Shown piece by piece: positions 1 through 8,487 of a stretch of DNA of 64,000 bases (its first letter is position 1; every line of letters starts with the position of its first letter). This stretch comes from Paenibacillus tritici. Lineage in GTDB: Bacteria; Bacillota; Bacilli; Paenibacillales; Paenibacillaceae. The stretch covers positions 248,001-312,000 of the forward strand of contig NZ_JABMKX010000012.1 of assembly GCF_013204885.1 (NCBI RefSeq), written 5' to 3'. The position numbers and the translations under genes are program-made. The notes under the pieces were generated by a model. It made no database searches and was not told where the DNA came from. It saw nothing but the letters and a program-made list of their open reading frames with translations.

Positions 1-1024
1 CGGCATGCACTTTGCGGTTAACCTCCGGGCCTTCATAGATGAGTGCTGTATAAATTTCGACCAGGCTGGCGCCCGCCCGGATCTTGTCGTAAGCATCCTG
101 GGCTGTAAAAATACCGCCCGACCCGATAATCGGCAGCTTGCCGCCGGTCTGGCTGTATATTCTGCGGATAATCTCCGTGGAGCGCTCGCGCAGCGGCTGA
201 CCGCTGAGGCCTCCCGTCTCCCCGGCTTTATCGCTCTTCAGCCCTTCACGGGCGAGTGTCGTATTGGTGGCAATCACACCGTCCATTCCGGCTTCCGTGA
301 TGGTATGTACCATATATTCCAGCTCGGCGTCGCTGACATCGGGCGCGATCTTCACCAGCAGCCCTTTGGTGAGGCCATACTTCTCACCTTGCAGCTTCAT
401 CTCTTCCTTCACCTGGCTGAGCAGATTCGAGAGCTCGCTGCCGTGCTGGAGACTCCGGAGATCCGGGGTATTCGGCGAGCTGATATTGACCACAAAAAAA
501 TCACCGTACGGATACAGCGTACGGATACACTTGCGGTAATCCTCATGCGCCAATTCATTAGGGGTAGCCTTGTTGCGTCCAATATTGACCGCAACCGGAA
601 TTCTCCGTTTCTTAAGCCCCTTCAGGCGTAATGCCATCGCTTCGGCGCCTTCATTATTGAAGCCCATCCGGTTAATGAGTGCCTTGTCCGGCAGCAGGCG
701 GAACAGCCGGGGGCTGTCATTACCGGGCTGGCCCACAGGTGTCACCGTACCCACTTCCATAAATCCGAAGCCGATCGAAGAGAAGCCTCCTACCGCTTCA
801 GCATTCTTATCCAGGCCTGCAGCTAAGCCTACGGGTGTAGGAAAATGTACCCCGAACAGGTCCACTGCAAGGTCAGCCGTCTCAGGGACACCGTACATCA
901 GGCGCATAGCCGCACTTCCGCCGGGAACTAAATCCGCTTTGTTTAGTCCGCCTACGACGAGATGGTGCGCCGTCTCCGGGTCCATTTTAAAGAAAATTGG
1001 TTTGCCAAAATGTCGATACAGCAC
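1..1024 (-). CDS. pyrD: Dihydroorotate dehydrogenase, class 2 (3' end outside window)
   Basis: Oxidises dihydroorotate to orotate in pyrimidine synthesis; class 2 enzymes are membrane-associated, FMN-dependent and reduce quinone. Reading the minus strand from a GTG at 1024 gives 341 codons without a stop to the window edge. The start has AAGGAG about 9 bases upstream. Visible family signatures are GLAAGLDKN near residue 68, INRMGFNN near 117, the segment with VNISSPNT near 180 that holds the catalytic serine, and the phosphate-binding IGSGGI near the end. Probably only about 20 residues are missing at the C terminus. It stands apart from any other pyr gene in the window. Class is inferred from the N-terminal extension and the serine. 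Confidence 0.95.
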   Translation of the reverse strand, partial: MLYRHFGKPIFFKMDPETAHHLVVGGLNKADLVPGGSAAMRLMYGVPETADLAVDLFGVHFPTPVGLAAGLDKNAEAVGGFSSIGFGFMEVGTVTPVGQPGNDSPRLFRLLPDKALINRMGFNNEGAEAMALRLKGLKKRRIPVAVNIGRNKATPNELAHEDYRKCIRTLYPYGDFFVVNISSPNTPDLRSLQHGSELSNLLSQVKEEMKLQGEKYGLTKGLLVKIAPDVSDAELEYMVHTITEAGMDGVIATNTTLAREGLKSDKAGETGGLSGQPLRERSTEIIRRIYSQTGGKLPIIGSGGIFTAQDAYDKIRAGASLVEIYTALIYEGPEVNRKVHA

Positions 1025-1301
1025 CGTTCTCGCTCCTTCAAGGGAACCCCATTCGCATAACGACTCCCGTATCTATAAGTTTCTTCTTAATTTTATCCGT
1101 TTCCGGGTGAAAAGAAAAGTTTTTTGCCGATCACAGTTCAAACCGTTGGAATGCAGAGATATGGAACGGCTGAGAGATTGCGGCTAGACTTGTCTTTTCA
1201 TACAGACTAAAATAGAGAGGCGGGTTTCAATCCGCTCTACTGCCGCTAACCGGCTTCATGTAAGGGGTACCACAGATGATGAGAGAAAGAAGGGTGACAA
1301 G

Positions 1302-1439
1302 ATGTCAACAAAACGCAAACCTCCAACACTCCAGCAGAAGAAGGAAGAAGTCAACCGCAAAGCAATCCTGTGGATCGGTGCCAGCCTGGTACTGCTGATT
1401 GCACTCATTGTTGTTCTATTCATCGTAGCAGGGAATTAA
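1302..1439 (+). CDS. Small single-pass membrane protein, 45 aa
   Basis: An open frame of 45 residues with a charged N-terminal half (Lys, Gln, Glu rich, residues 1-20) and one hydrophobic helix (about 21-42: ILWIGASLVLLIALIVVLF), ending in AGN. The start ATG follows AGAAGGGTGA at a usable distance. The last four bases overlap the end of the convergent L,D-transpeptidase gene. I do not recognise a named family. The charged-then-helix design resembles many small Firmicute membrane proteins, so a membrane location is the only function-related inference. Confidence 0.6.
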   Translation: MSTKRKPPTLQQKKEEVNRKAILWIGASLVLLIALIVVLFIVAGN

Positions 1440-2875
1440 TGAAGCCAATGGTACAATTTATGGGGGTTGGTCTGATCCCGGGGCGAATCCGAAGGGAAAC
1501 GTTCCTCCGGTACGACTAGCTCCTCAGGCAGAACCCCTGTGCCGATCTGCACCGCCGTCCCCATCGGCACCATGGCGAACAGCTCCTCCACATCCTTGCG
1601 GCTCATCCGTATACATCCCAGCGACTCATCCTTGCCAATACTATCCGGTTCATTCGTCCCGTGGATTGCATAATTGCTGTCCGAGAGCTGCATCCCGCGG
1701 CTGCCGAATTCCCCGTTATCCCGCCCGTTCGGGTTAACCACTTTGTCCTTAATCACGAATTCCCCTTCAGGTGTCTTGTCGCCGCCGAGCCCTACTGCAT
1801 AGTTCCGCAGAATAATCCTGCCGCTGGTCACTGCCAGACGGTGTTTTTGTTTATCCACAATAATCTTAAGCGGTGCTGCAAAAAAAGGCTTCGCTTCCCC
1901 GCCTGCTGCCGCATGGCTCCCGCTGGTCTGCCCTTGCCCCTGAGAGCTGGTATCCGGGCCGGAGGAAGGCTGCGGAGATGCTGTGGGCTGCGGTGAAGCC
2001 TCTGCTCCTGCGGCGGCTGCACGAAGCGGTGTGAACGCCTCCTTCATCAGCGGTGTTACGCCGCCAAGCACATTCGCCGGGAACGGCTTCACCAGATCCT
2101 GCACCGATCCGGGAAGAGCCCCCTTGCTGCTCTTATAGGCGCGCATTGCACTCCAGAGTACAGCCAGCTCCTCCTGCCGCTTCTGCCATTTCCCCGCCTG
2201 CTGCTTGATGTCCGCCGCATCCGGCGGCTGACATTCACACGCTGCCGGGTCATAGGACTGGTACACTACACGCCCCTCTCCAGTCTTGGCAAGCGTAGCT
2301 GCCAGAGGAAGCCCTTTGTTCCACAGGAGCCATTGGCCGGAGCGTCTCATACTGAGCAGTGCCGTGACAGAAGGAGTCTTCGTCTGTTGCAGAAGGCTTG
2401 CCAGCCCTTGTCCCCCGGCCGCCGCGTCCGCCGCAACCGCGGTGAAATCCAGACTTTCCGGATCTCGCGGACTCTCTTGCTTCTCTCCGGTTACTGCCGC
2501 CAGCGCTGCCGGGGGATCATTTACCCTCTCGCCTGCAGGTGTCTCGGCATTCTCCTGCGGGACTCCCGGAGCTACGGCAGCCGGAATAAGCAGCAACAGC
2601 AGCAGCATTAGAGCCAGCAATACACGCCGTTTCCTGAGCCTTGACGTCTGGCGTTCCCGGGCCGATTGCAGCAGCCCTTCTTCATACTGCTGCAGCATAT
2701 CCGCTGGCACCTTGCTGTGCTCAAAAGCCTCATAGACTTCCCCGGCCTGGTTATAGCAGTAATTCGCTTTTCCGAACTGTCCGTTCTTATAGTATTCCTT
2801 ACCAAGCAAGTACCATGCCATCTTATTATCCGGATGCATCTGTACATACGCTTTTAGATGCTGAGAATTTTTCAC
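1436..2875 (-). CDS. Membrane-anchored L,D-transpeptidase (YkuD domain) with TPR-like N terminus
   Basis: Predicted to form or edit 3-3 peptidoglycan cross-links or attach proteins to the wall. The 479-residue product has a cytoplasmic TPR-like segment (1-70), a basic stretch, one membrane helix (about 85-100), a low-complexity Ala/Pro/Ser/Gln region that includes SPQPTASPQPSSG (about 290-325), then a YkuD domain (about 330-445). The catalytic signature is present: HGTNEPDS near 404 and SLGCIRM near 420, with the nucleophilic cysteine. The GTG start at 2875 has TGGAGG five bases upstream. The inside-out order (TPR inside, transpeptidase outside) suggests coupling between a cytoplasmic partner and wall synthesis; that is inference. 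Confidence 0.9.
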   Translation of the reverse strand: MKNSQHLKAYVQMHPDNKMAWYLLGKEYYKNGQFGKANYCYNQAGEVYEAFEHSKVPADMLQQYEEGLLQSARERQTSRLRKRRVLLALMLLLLLLIPAAVAPGVPQENAETPAGERVNDPPAALAAVTGEKQESPRDPESLDFTAVAADAAAGGQGLASLLQQTKTPSVTALLSMRRSGQWLLWNKGLPLAATLAKTGEGRVVYQSYDPAACECQPPDAADIKQQAGKWQKRQEELAVLWSAMRAYKSSKGALPGSVQDLVKPFPANVLGGVTPLMKEAFTPLRAAAAGAEASPQPTASPQPSSGPDTSSQGQGQTSGSHAAAGGEAKPFFAAPLKIIVDKQKHRLAVTSGRIILRNYAVGLGGDKTPEGEFVIKDKVVNPNGRDNGEFGSRGMQLSDSNYAIHGTNEPDSIGKDESLGCIRMSRKDVEELFAMVPMGTAVQIGTGVLPEELVVPEERFPSDSPRDQTNPHKLYHWLH

Positions 2876-2944
2876 ATTGGCCTCCAGGGAGTAAGATTCA
2901 TATGTATTTTTAGTTAACTTCTATTTTATATCGGCACAAGCCGC

Positions 2945-2988
2945 AAAAAAAGACATCTCAAGCCGCATTTATCACGGTCGGAGATGCC
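2945..2988 (-). terminator. Terminator of the ferredoxin gene
   Basis: On the minus strand GGCATCTC pairs with GAGATGTC (one G-U) and is followed by seven T. It lies about 85 bases after the ferredoxin stop and also separates that gene from the L,D-transpeptidase gene. Confidence 0.8.
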
Positions 2989-3071
2989 TTTATGTAGATG
3001 TTAGGAACCAAATATAAGCTTCACCCTATATCCGTTCCTAACGTTCCAGTACTGATGAATTGAAGCCGCAC

Positions 3072-3314
3072 TTAGCCTTCTTTGTTAAAAGGCGCATCCG
3101 CGATCTTGATGGAATCTGTAGGGCATCCGTCAGCTGAATCCTGCAGGTCATCGAACAAGTCGTCCGGAATCACTACATTACCGTGGTTGCCGTCGTTCTC
3201 ATAGATCACTTCTGCCAAACCTTCGTCATCGTAATCAAAAATATCAGGGGCCGTCGCGCCACAAGCACCACAAGCGATGCATGTGTCCTTCTCGACCCAA
3301 GTGTACTTAGCCAT
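3072..3314 (-). CDS. fer: Ferredoxin, single [4Fe-4S] cluster
   Basis: Small cytoplasmic electron carrier of 80 residues. The cluster ligands are visible as C12-x2-C15-x2-C18 and a remote C64 followed by Pro. The acidic composition and the CIACGACG start match the Bacillus Fer type, which donates electrons to cytochrome P450s and other oxidoreductases. The ATG has GGGAGG ten bases upstream. The gene is monocistronic, with its own sigma-A-like promoter and terminator. Confidence 0.95.
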   Translation of the reverse strand: MAKYTWVEKDTCIACGACGATAPDIFDYDDEGLAEVIYENDGNHGNVVIPDDLFDDLQDSADGCPTDSIKIADAPFNKEG

Positions 3315-3373
3315 TTTATCTCTGCCTCCCGCTTAAACAATACAGCCTGCAGTCGCAGCCTGTTATTTTTCTC

Positions 3374-3402
3374 ATATTAATATAAATAGACTACAATTTC
3401 AA
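3374..3402 (-). promoter_or_regulatory. Likely sigma-A promoter of fer
   Basis: Minus strand: TTGAAA (3402-3397), 17-base spacer, TAATAT (3379-3374). It sits 60 bases upstream of the ferredoxin ATG. Position and spacing fit; no experimental support. Confidence 0.55.
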
Positions 3403-3474
3403 TGCATTTTCAATGTGTTGACATTATTGCCTCATTCTCCGGCACCCGCTTAACGGCTGTCCCGGCAAGGTATT

Positions 3475-4767
3475 TCAGTCCGCATCCCGCTCTGCTCCGT
3501 TCAGATTATCCTTCTGCAATGAGGTGCCCCGTTCCTTGTGGTTGCGCAGCCGCGCCGAGTGGCTGTCACTAAGCATACCTGCGGTCAGCACGGCATTCTC
3601 GCCGAATTTGTTACGCAGCATGTCCATCGCCTTATTGAGTGATTCCTTCTTCGGCTGCCGCTCATAATCGAACAGATCCAACTGAATGGCGGCCTCCTCT
3701 TTGAGCGTCAGCCCCTGAAGAGTTACACCCAGCAGCCGCACCGGCTTGTCGCCTTTCCAGTGGCGCGCGAACTGGTCACAGACTGCCTTATAGATGTCCT
3801 CAGAGCTCTCCGTAGGAGCCTCCAGCTGGCGGGAGCGGGTAATCGTCTTCATATCCGGTGTACGGATAGTCAGCTGCACGCCCGCCGCAACCAGCCCCTG
3901 CTTCCTTAACCTCCGGGCTACCTGATCGCTGAGATTCAGCAGGATCGGGCGCGCTTCCGCCAGACCCACCACATCATGCGGCAGCGTAGTCGTATGTCCG
4001 ATGGACTTGCTCTGTTCCCGCTCAGGATTGACGATTCCATGATCAATCCCGTTCCCTGCCCGTTTCAGCCAGGAGCCCATTACGCCAAAATGCCCGACCA
4101 GCATCGTCTCATCCGCTGCCGCCAGCTGTCCGATGCTGTAGATCCCCAGCTTCCGCAGCTTCTCTGCCGTCTTGCTGCCTATGCCGAACATCTCATTGCA
4201 GGGCTTGTCCCATAGAATGGACGGCACATCACGCAGGCGCAGCACTGAGATCCCGCTTGGCTTCTTCAGATCTGAAGCAATCTTCGCCAGCAGCTTATTG
4301 GGGGCGATCCCGATGGAACAAGGCAGGCCAAGCTCCTCCATAATCCTGCGCTGGAGATTCCCGGCAATCTCAAGCGGCGTTCCGAATTGGCGGGAACCGG
4401 TGATATCCAGATAACATTCATCTATCGAGACAGCTTCCAGCAGTGGCGTATAGCTGTAGGCGATTTGCATAAATGCATTCGAGTACTTGCGGTACAGATG
4501 AAAATTCGGCTTAATCAGGATCAGGGAGGGGCAGATGCGCAGCGCCTTCTGCACCTGCATCCCGGTGGAGATGCCAAGCCTGCGTGCGGCATAGGAGCAG
4601 GTGACGATAATGCCCCGTCTGGACTCCACGCTCCCGGCAACAGCCGTCGCCTTGCCTTTGTACTGCTCCGGGTCTTCCGCCTCGTGCACAGAGCAGTAAA
4701 AAGCATTCATGTCCACATGCAGAATAACCCTGCCGCTCGCCGGATAATATTGATCCACATTCTGCAC
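3475..4767 (-). CDS. dinB: DNA polymerase IV (Y family)
   Basis: Error-prone lesion-bypass polymerase. The 430-residue product has the Y-family palm with HVDMNAF (Asp19) and SIDE (Asp116-Glu117) carrying the metal-binding acidic residues, a helix-hairpin-helix thumb (FGIGSKTAEKLRKLGI), and a little-finger domain. QLDLFDY near residue 364 is a typical beta-clamp binding motif. The C-terminal tail after about 375 is charged and longer than in the E. coli protein. The GTG start at 4767 follows AAGGTGA. I looked for a LexA-type box in the short upstream gap and saw none. Confidence 0.95.
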   Translation of the reverse strand: MQNVDQYYPASGRVILHVDMNAFYCSVHEAEDPEQYKGKATAVAGSVESRRGIIVTCSYAARRLGISTGMQVQKALRICPSLILIKPNFHLYRKYSNAFMQIAYSYTPLLEAVSIDECYLDITGSRQFGTPLEIAGNLQRRIMEELGLPCSIGIAPNKLLAKIASDLKKPSGISVLRLRDVPSILWDKPCNEMFGIGSKTAEKLRKLGIYSIGQLAAADETMLVGHFGVMGSWLKRAGNGIDHGIVNPEREQSKSIGHTTTLPHDVVGLAEARPILLNLSDQVARRLRKQGLVAAGVQLTIRTPDMKTITRSRQLEAPTESSEDIYKAVCDQFARHWKGDKPVRLLGVTLQGLTLKEEAAIQLDLFDYERQPKKESLNKAMDMLRNKFGENAVLTAGMLSDSHSARLRNHKERGTSLQKDNLNGAERDAD

Positions 4768-4879
4768 GGTGTCACCTTCTTATCTTCGGGGTTCCCTATG
4801 TTATTTCAGCATACCTCTCCCCTGGCGGGAGGTCAACTTTGCAGTACAGCACCCAAGTGACAACCAAGTGAAAAGTTCT

Positions 4880-4910
4880 TTGTTACTTTCCCGCGTAAAA
4901 ATGATATAAT
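4880..4910 (+). promoter_or_regulatory. Likely sigma-A promoter of cimA
   Basis: TTGTTA (4880-4885), 19-base spacer, TATAAT (4905-4910). An alternative -35, TTACTT (4883-4888), gives a 16-base spacer. A palindromic TATACGTATA (4927-4936) follows, near the expected transcription start. No T-box or other long leader fits between here and the ATG at 4963. Confidence 0.6.
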
Positions 4911-4962
4911 ATAAAAATTAATTTCATATACGTATACTCACAAAACTTTTAGGAGGACACTC

Positions 4963-6582
4963 ATGTCTAAGTCTATCTCCATCTTCGATACTACCCTGCG
5001 CGACGGCACTCAGGGTGAAGGGATCAGTCTGTCGGCGGATGACAAGCTGAAGATCGCCAGAAAACTCGACGATCTGGGTGTCCATTATATTGAAGGCGGC
5101 AATCCGGGAAGCAATAACAAAGACATCGAATTTTTCAAAAGAGTCCAGGAGCTGCATCTGCATGCCAAGATCACCGCATTCGGCAGCACCCGGCGTAAGA
5201 ACACGGTGACCGAGCAGGATGAGGGGCTGCAACGAATGATTGATGCAGGCGTTCCGGCAGCTACTCTGGTGGGGAAGTCCTGGGACTTCCATGTTCATAC
5301 TGCGCTGCAGACTACACTCGAAGAGAATCTGGCCATGATCGGCGATTCCATCTCCTATTTGAAGCGTAAAGGACTTGAGGTTATTTTCGATGCGGAGCAT
5401 TTCTTCGATGGCTTCAAGAACAACCCTGAATATGCTTCTGCCGTTCTTACCCGTGCCCGTGAGGCCGGAGCAGACTGGCTGGTCATGTGTGACACGAACG
5501 GCGGCACCCTGCCAAATGAGATCCATGACATTGTGTCAGGGATGGGCGTTATCCTTCCGGGAGCGGCTCTTGGCATTCACACGCACAACGATTGCGAGCT
5601 TGCGGTAGCCAATACCCTAAGCGCAATCGGCGCCGGTGCCCGTCAGGTTCAGGGAACCATCAACGGCTACGGCGAACGCTGCGGCAATGCCAATCTATGC
5701 TCCATTATCCCAACGCTGCAGCTCAAAATGGGCTACCACTGCATCCCCGGAGATTCCCTGCCGCAGCTCACCAACACGGCCCGGTATATCAGTGAGGTCG
5801 CCAACGTGAACATGCCGGTGAACCAGCCTTATGTGGGGGCAGCAGCCTTTGCCCATAAGGGCGGGATTCATGTCTCGGCGATCCTGCGTGATTCACGGAC
5901 CTATGAGCATATCGCTCCCGAGCTGGTCGGCAATAAGCAGCGTGTACTGGTCTCCGAGCTGGCCGGACAGAGCAATGTGCTGTCCAAGGCACAGGAGATG
6001 GGGCTTAGCCTTGATCCAAGCAGCGAGCAGGCCCGCAAGGTTATCGACAAGATCAAGGATCTTGAACATCAGGGGTATCAATTCGAAGGTGCAGACGCCT
6101 CACTTGAATTGCTGCTCCGGGAAGCTACCGGCGAGATGAATGAGCTGTTCACCTTCGAATCCTTCAAAATGCTGGTTGAGAAGACCGCCGGCCGCTCCGT
6201 AGTCTCTGAAGCCTTCGTCAAGCTGAAGGTGGGCGGCGAGAGCCTGTACACTGCGGCAGAGGGCAACGGTCCGGTCAACGCGCTGGACAACGCACTGCGC
6301 AAGGCGCTGCAGACCTACTTCCCGCAGCTTAAGGATATGCACCTCTCCGACTATAAGGTCCGTGTACTGGACGAGCAGGACCAGACGGCAGCGAAGGTTC
6401 GCGTGCTGATTGAATCCAAAGATTATAGCGACACCTGGAGTACGGTAGGCGTATCCAGCAATGTGATAGAAGCGAGCTGGGAGGCGTTGGTCGATTCCAT
6501 GCGGTATGCCCTTCTGGGGCAAATCTCACTGGATCAGGGTATCCAGACCAGCAGTGAACCCAGAGGTTTGGTCAATCACTGA
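4963..6582 (+). CDS. cimA: (R)-Citramalate synthase
   Basis: Condenses pyruvate and acetyl-CoA to citramalate, opening a threonine-independent route to 2-oxobutyrate and isoleucine. At 539 residues it has the HMGL-like TIM barrel (1-270) with FDTTLRDGTQGEG near 8-20 (Arg/Asp catalytic pair) and HTHNDCELAVANT with metal-binding histidines, then a C-terminal LeuA dimer/regulatory domain (about 390-520). The GEGIS motif after DGTQ favours citramalate over isopropylmalate synthase. The ATG has AGGAGG eight bases upstream. It stands alone, away from other ilv or leu genes in this window. Confidence 0.93.
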   Translation: MSKSISIFDTTLRDGTQGEGISLSADDKLKIARKLDDLGVHYIEGGNPGSNNKDIEFFKRVQELHLHAKITAFGSTRRKNTVTEQDEGLQRMIDAGVPAATLVGKSWDFHVHTALQTTLEENLAMIGDSISYLKRKGLEVIFDAEHFFDGFKNNPEYASAVLTRAREAGADWLVMCDTNGGTLPNEIHDIVSGMGVILPGAALGIHTHNDCELAVANTLSAIGAGARQVQGTINGYGERCGNANLCSIIPTLQLKMGYHCIPGDSLPQLTNTARYISEVANVNMPVNQPYVGAAAFAHKGGIHVSAILRDSRTYEHIAPELVGNKQRVLVSELAGQSNVLSKAQEMGLSLDPSSEQARKVIDKIKDLEHQGYQFEGADASLELLLREATGEMNELFTFESFKMLVEKTAGRSVVSEAFVKLKVGGESLYTAAEGNGPVNALDNALRKALQTYFPQLKDMHLSDYKVRVLDEQDQTAAKVRVLIESKDYSDTWSTVGVSSNVIEASWEALVDSMRYALLGQISLDQGIQTSSEPRGLVNH

Positions 6583-6609
6583 CCACTGTAACCCCCTCCT
6601 ATATTAGAC

Positions 6610-6654
6610 AAAAGCCCTCCAGTGCGGACATGTATCCGCCCTGGAGGGCTTTTT
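6610..6654. terminator. Bidirectional terminator between cimA and a TlpA-like gene
   Basis: GCCCTCCAG pairs with CTGGAGGGC around a second inner stem (GCGGA/TCCGC), followed by five T on the plus strand and preceded by four A, so it can serve both convergent genes. Confidence 0.9.
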
Positions 6655-6680
6655 GCAATGTGCGACGGCCGCCGATTGGG

Positions 6681-7241
6681 CTAGGAGCCTGTCAGGGCGA
6701 TAATCTTCTTTTCCAATTCCTCAGCGGACAGGACACCCAGAATGATCTCACTAATCACACCATTCTTGTCAATCAACACGTTGGTCGGGAACACCGCTCC
6801 GTTGTACTTATCGAAGATCTGCCCTTTCAAATCATACATCACCGGAAAAGTCAGCATATACTTCTTGACGAACCGTTCCGCATTAGGCTTGTAATCCTGG
6901 CTGGTAACGTTGATTCCGTATACATCCAGCACGTTGCTGTATTTCATAGCCAGCTTATTCAGCTCAGGAGCTTCCTGCTTGCAAGGGTCGCACCAGGAGG
7001 CCCAGAAGTTCAGAATGACCGCCTTGTCCCTTGCTCCATCGACCACATATTGCTTATCTCCCTCCTGCAGGGTAAAAGAAGGGGCCTTCATGCCTGCGTA
7101 CGCACCAGTCTCCGGTTCCGCTGCCGGCTGCATAACCGCAACCGCGCTTGGCTCAGACTTCACTTTATGTTCTATGGCAAGCACGGCCAGAAAAATAATC
7201 AAGGCCAGAATCGTCAAATTCCTTTTATGGACTGCCTTCAT
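6681..7241 (-). CDS. TlpA/ResA-like membrane-anchored thioredoxin
   Basis: Extracytoplasmic thiol-disulfide oxidoreductase, possibly for cytochrome c maturation or sporulation-type reduction. The product (186 residues from the ATG at 7241) has an N-terminal signal anchor (about 8-23), an acidic/Ala linker, and a thioredoxin fold with WCDPC near 90 and the cis-proline segment VFPTNVLID near 150. An upstream in-frame TTG at 7250 is too close to AAAGGA to be used, while the ATG is about ten bases from it. No ccd or res genes are adjacent, so the exact partner is unknown. Confidence 0.85.
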   Translation of the reverse strand: MKAVHKRNLTILALIIFLAVLAIEHKVKSEPSAVAVMQPAAEPETGAYAGMKAPSFTLQEGDKQYVVDGARDKAVILNFWASWCDPCKQEAPELNKLAMKYSNVLDVYGINVTSQDYKPNAERFVKKYMLTFPVMYDLKGQIFDKYNGAVFPTNVLIDKNGVISEIILGVLSAEELEKKIIALTGS

Positions 7242-7329
7242 AGGACTCAATTCCTTTGCATGGAGGATTTTTCTCTATTGTACCCCCACTTGCTCCAGTT
7301 TCAAACGTAATTTACCGAACAAAAGGAAG

Positions 7330-7640
7330 AATGTTGCCGAAGTGGAGCTGGATGCCTGGGCTGCTGAGGGGGAACCGAGGTAGATGCCTGGGCTGAACGC
7401 TAGGGGGAACTGAGGCGGATATCTGGGTTACCGAGGGAGAACGATGGTGGATACTCGGACGCTGAGGGAAGTGGAGGTGAATGCCTGGGCTGAACGCTGA
7501 GGAGAACCGAGGTGGATGTCTGGGTTACGAGGGAGAACGATGGTGGATGCCTGGGACGCTGAGGGACAGCAGGGGTAGAGGCCTGGGCTCCCGGGGGAAG
7601 CAGAGGTGCAGCCCAGGAGCAAGCTCCAGGGTATGGAACG
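7330..7640. repeat. GC-rich degenerate tandem repeat (about 31-35 bp units)
   Basis: About nine imperfect units built on GGTGGATGCCTGGG, then CTGAACGCTGAGGG and GAACCGA. A higher-order period of about 95 bases is visible: units at 7371-7465 recur at 7467-7558 in the same order (GAACGCT form, TTACCGAGGG form, GGACGCTGAGG form). No codon-like constraint: indels between units are not multiples of three. It opens a gene-free island of about 1.2 kb between the TlpA-like and exonuclease genes. Confidence 0.8.
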
Positions 7641-7661
7641 GAGACCGCCACCCTTCCTGTA

Positions 7662-7864
7662 ACAAGCAAGTAAGTAAGTGGAAAAACGTATCTTAATCCT
7701 CCCATTTCTGCTGAATGTGCGTAAGCAAGTGGAAAAACAACATCTAATCTGAATAGTTTTAAGTACACTGGGAGAAATGAGCTAAATTAAGTGTTGTTTT
7801 TCCAACTATTGGTTTAACATCGACTATTCCTTCAGCAGTAAGTGGACAAAATCCATCTATTTCC
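7662..7864. repeat. Dispersed palindromic element, copy A
   Basis: Three modules in order: AAGTGGAAAAACGTATCTTAA (7676-7696), an inverted-repeat module (7723-7812), and AAGTGGACAAAATCCATCT (7840-7858). In the middle module GGAAAAACAACA (7731-7742) is perfectly complementary to TGTTGTTTTTCC (7792-7803). The same three modules in the same order occur at 35493-35686, with paired base changes in the stem. Not coding: the frame that stays open across it only reflects the shared DNA sequence. Confidence 0.75.
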
Positions 7865-8149
7865 GGCGCTCCCCTCCCAAACAGCATACGACGGGGTCGA
7901 GTTGGTGGATTCGAATAAAGCCCCAGGGGTATGAACGAAAAAAGAGGATTCCGTCAAAGACGAAATCCCATGAAGAGAGAGGGGTAAAGCTGACAGCAGT
8001 CCAGGGATTCCCCCAGTCGATCAGACAGGGCTCCTCCATACAGCAGAGGCTGGGGAAGCTTCTGCTGACCTGTTATCCTCAGGAAGCCTGCGGATAACTG
8101 CTGTTGCTGCCGCAGCGGGCGGCATTGTACGGACCACAACAGCCCGTAC

Positions 8150-8441
8150 TCAACGTAGCGCCTGACCCGCCGCTTGACCGCCTTCCTGCGCACCAGACTC
8201 GCCGACTTGTCGCCTCCAAGTGTTGCCTGGTCCGCTGCCTTATCGCCTTCCGCGCACCAGACTCGCCGCCTTATCTCCTTCCGCACACCAGACTCGCCGA
8301 CTTGTCGCCTTCCGCGCACCAGACCCGCCGACTTTCCGCCTGACCCGCCGCCTGTCCGCCTTCCCGTGCAGCAGACCCGCCGCCTGACCGCCCTCCTGCG
8401 CAGCAGACTCGCTGCCTTCCTAGCTCCGCATCCCAGCCTGC
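8150..8441. repeat. Second GC-rich tandem repeat in the same island
   Basis: About six imperfect units of 31-32 bases, core CTTCCGCGCACCAGACTCGC followed by CGACTTGTCGC or CGCCTTATCTC. Two units carry extra inserted blocks. The bases between copy A and this array (7865-8149) hold no gene, RNA or repeat that I recognise. The array stops about 45 bases short of the exonuclease stop codon. Confidence 0.75.
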
Positions 8442-8487
8442 TCACCTTATGCAAATTCTGTTTGTCTTCGTCTTCCCAGCATAGCCG

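Noticed and set aside
4768..4962. T-box leader before cimA or LexA box before dinB
   Set aside because: The gap is under 200 bases, contains no specifier/antiterminator structure and no CGAAC-N4-GTTCG-like site.
7400..7768. Minus-strand frame across copy A (LDVVFPLAY...RYVFPLTYLL)
   Set aside because: A similar peptide pattern appears at copy B (IDVVYPLAS...LSYLFPLAG), but it follows from shared palindromic DNA; the rest of the frame is the tandem array and no ribosome site is present.
7857..8039. 60-codon minus-strand frame between the repeats
   Set aside because: No recognisable domain or convincing ribosome site; left as unexplained sequence.
7954..8454. Minus-strand frame of 166 codons over the second tandem array
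   Set aside because: Arg/Ala-rich low complexity caused by the repeat, indels between units not in multiples of three, no start site.
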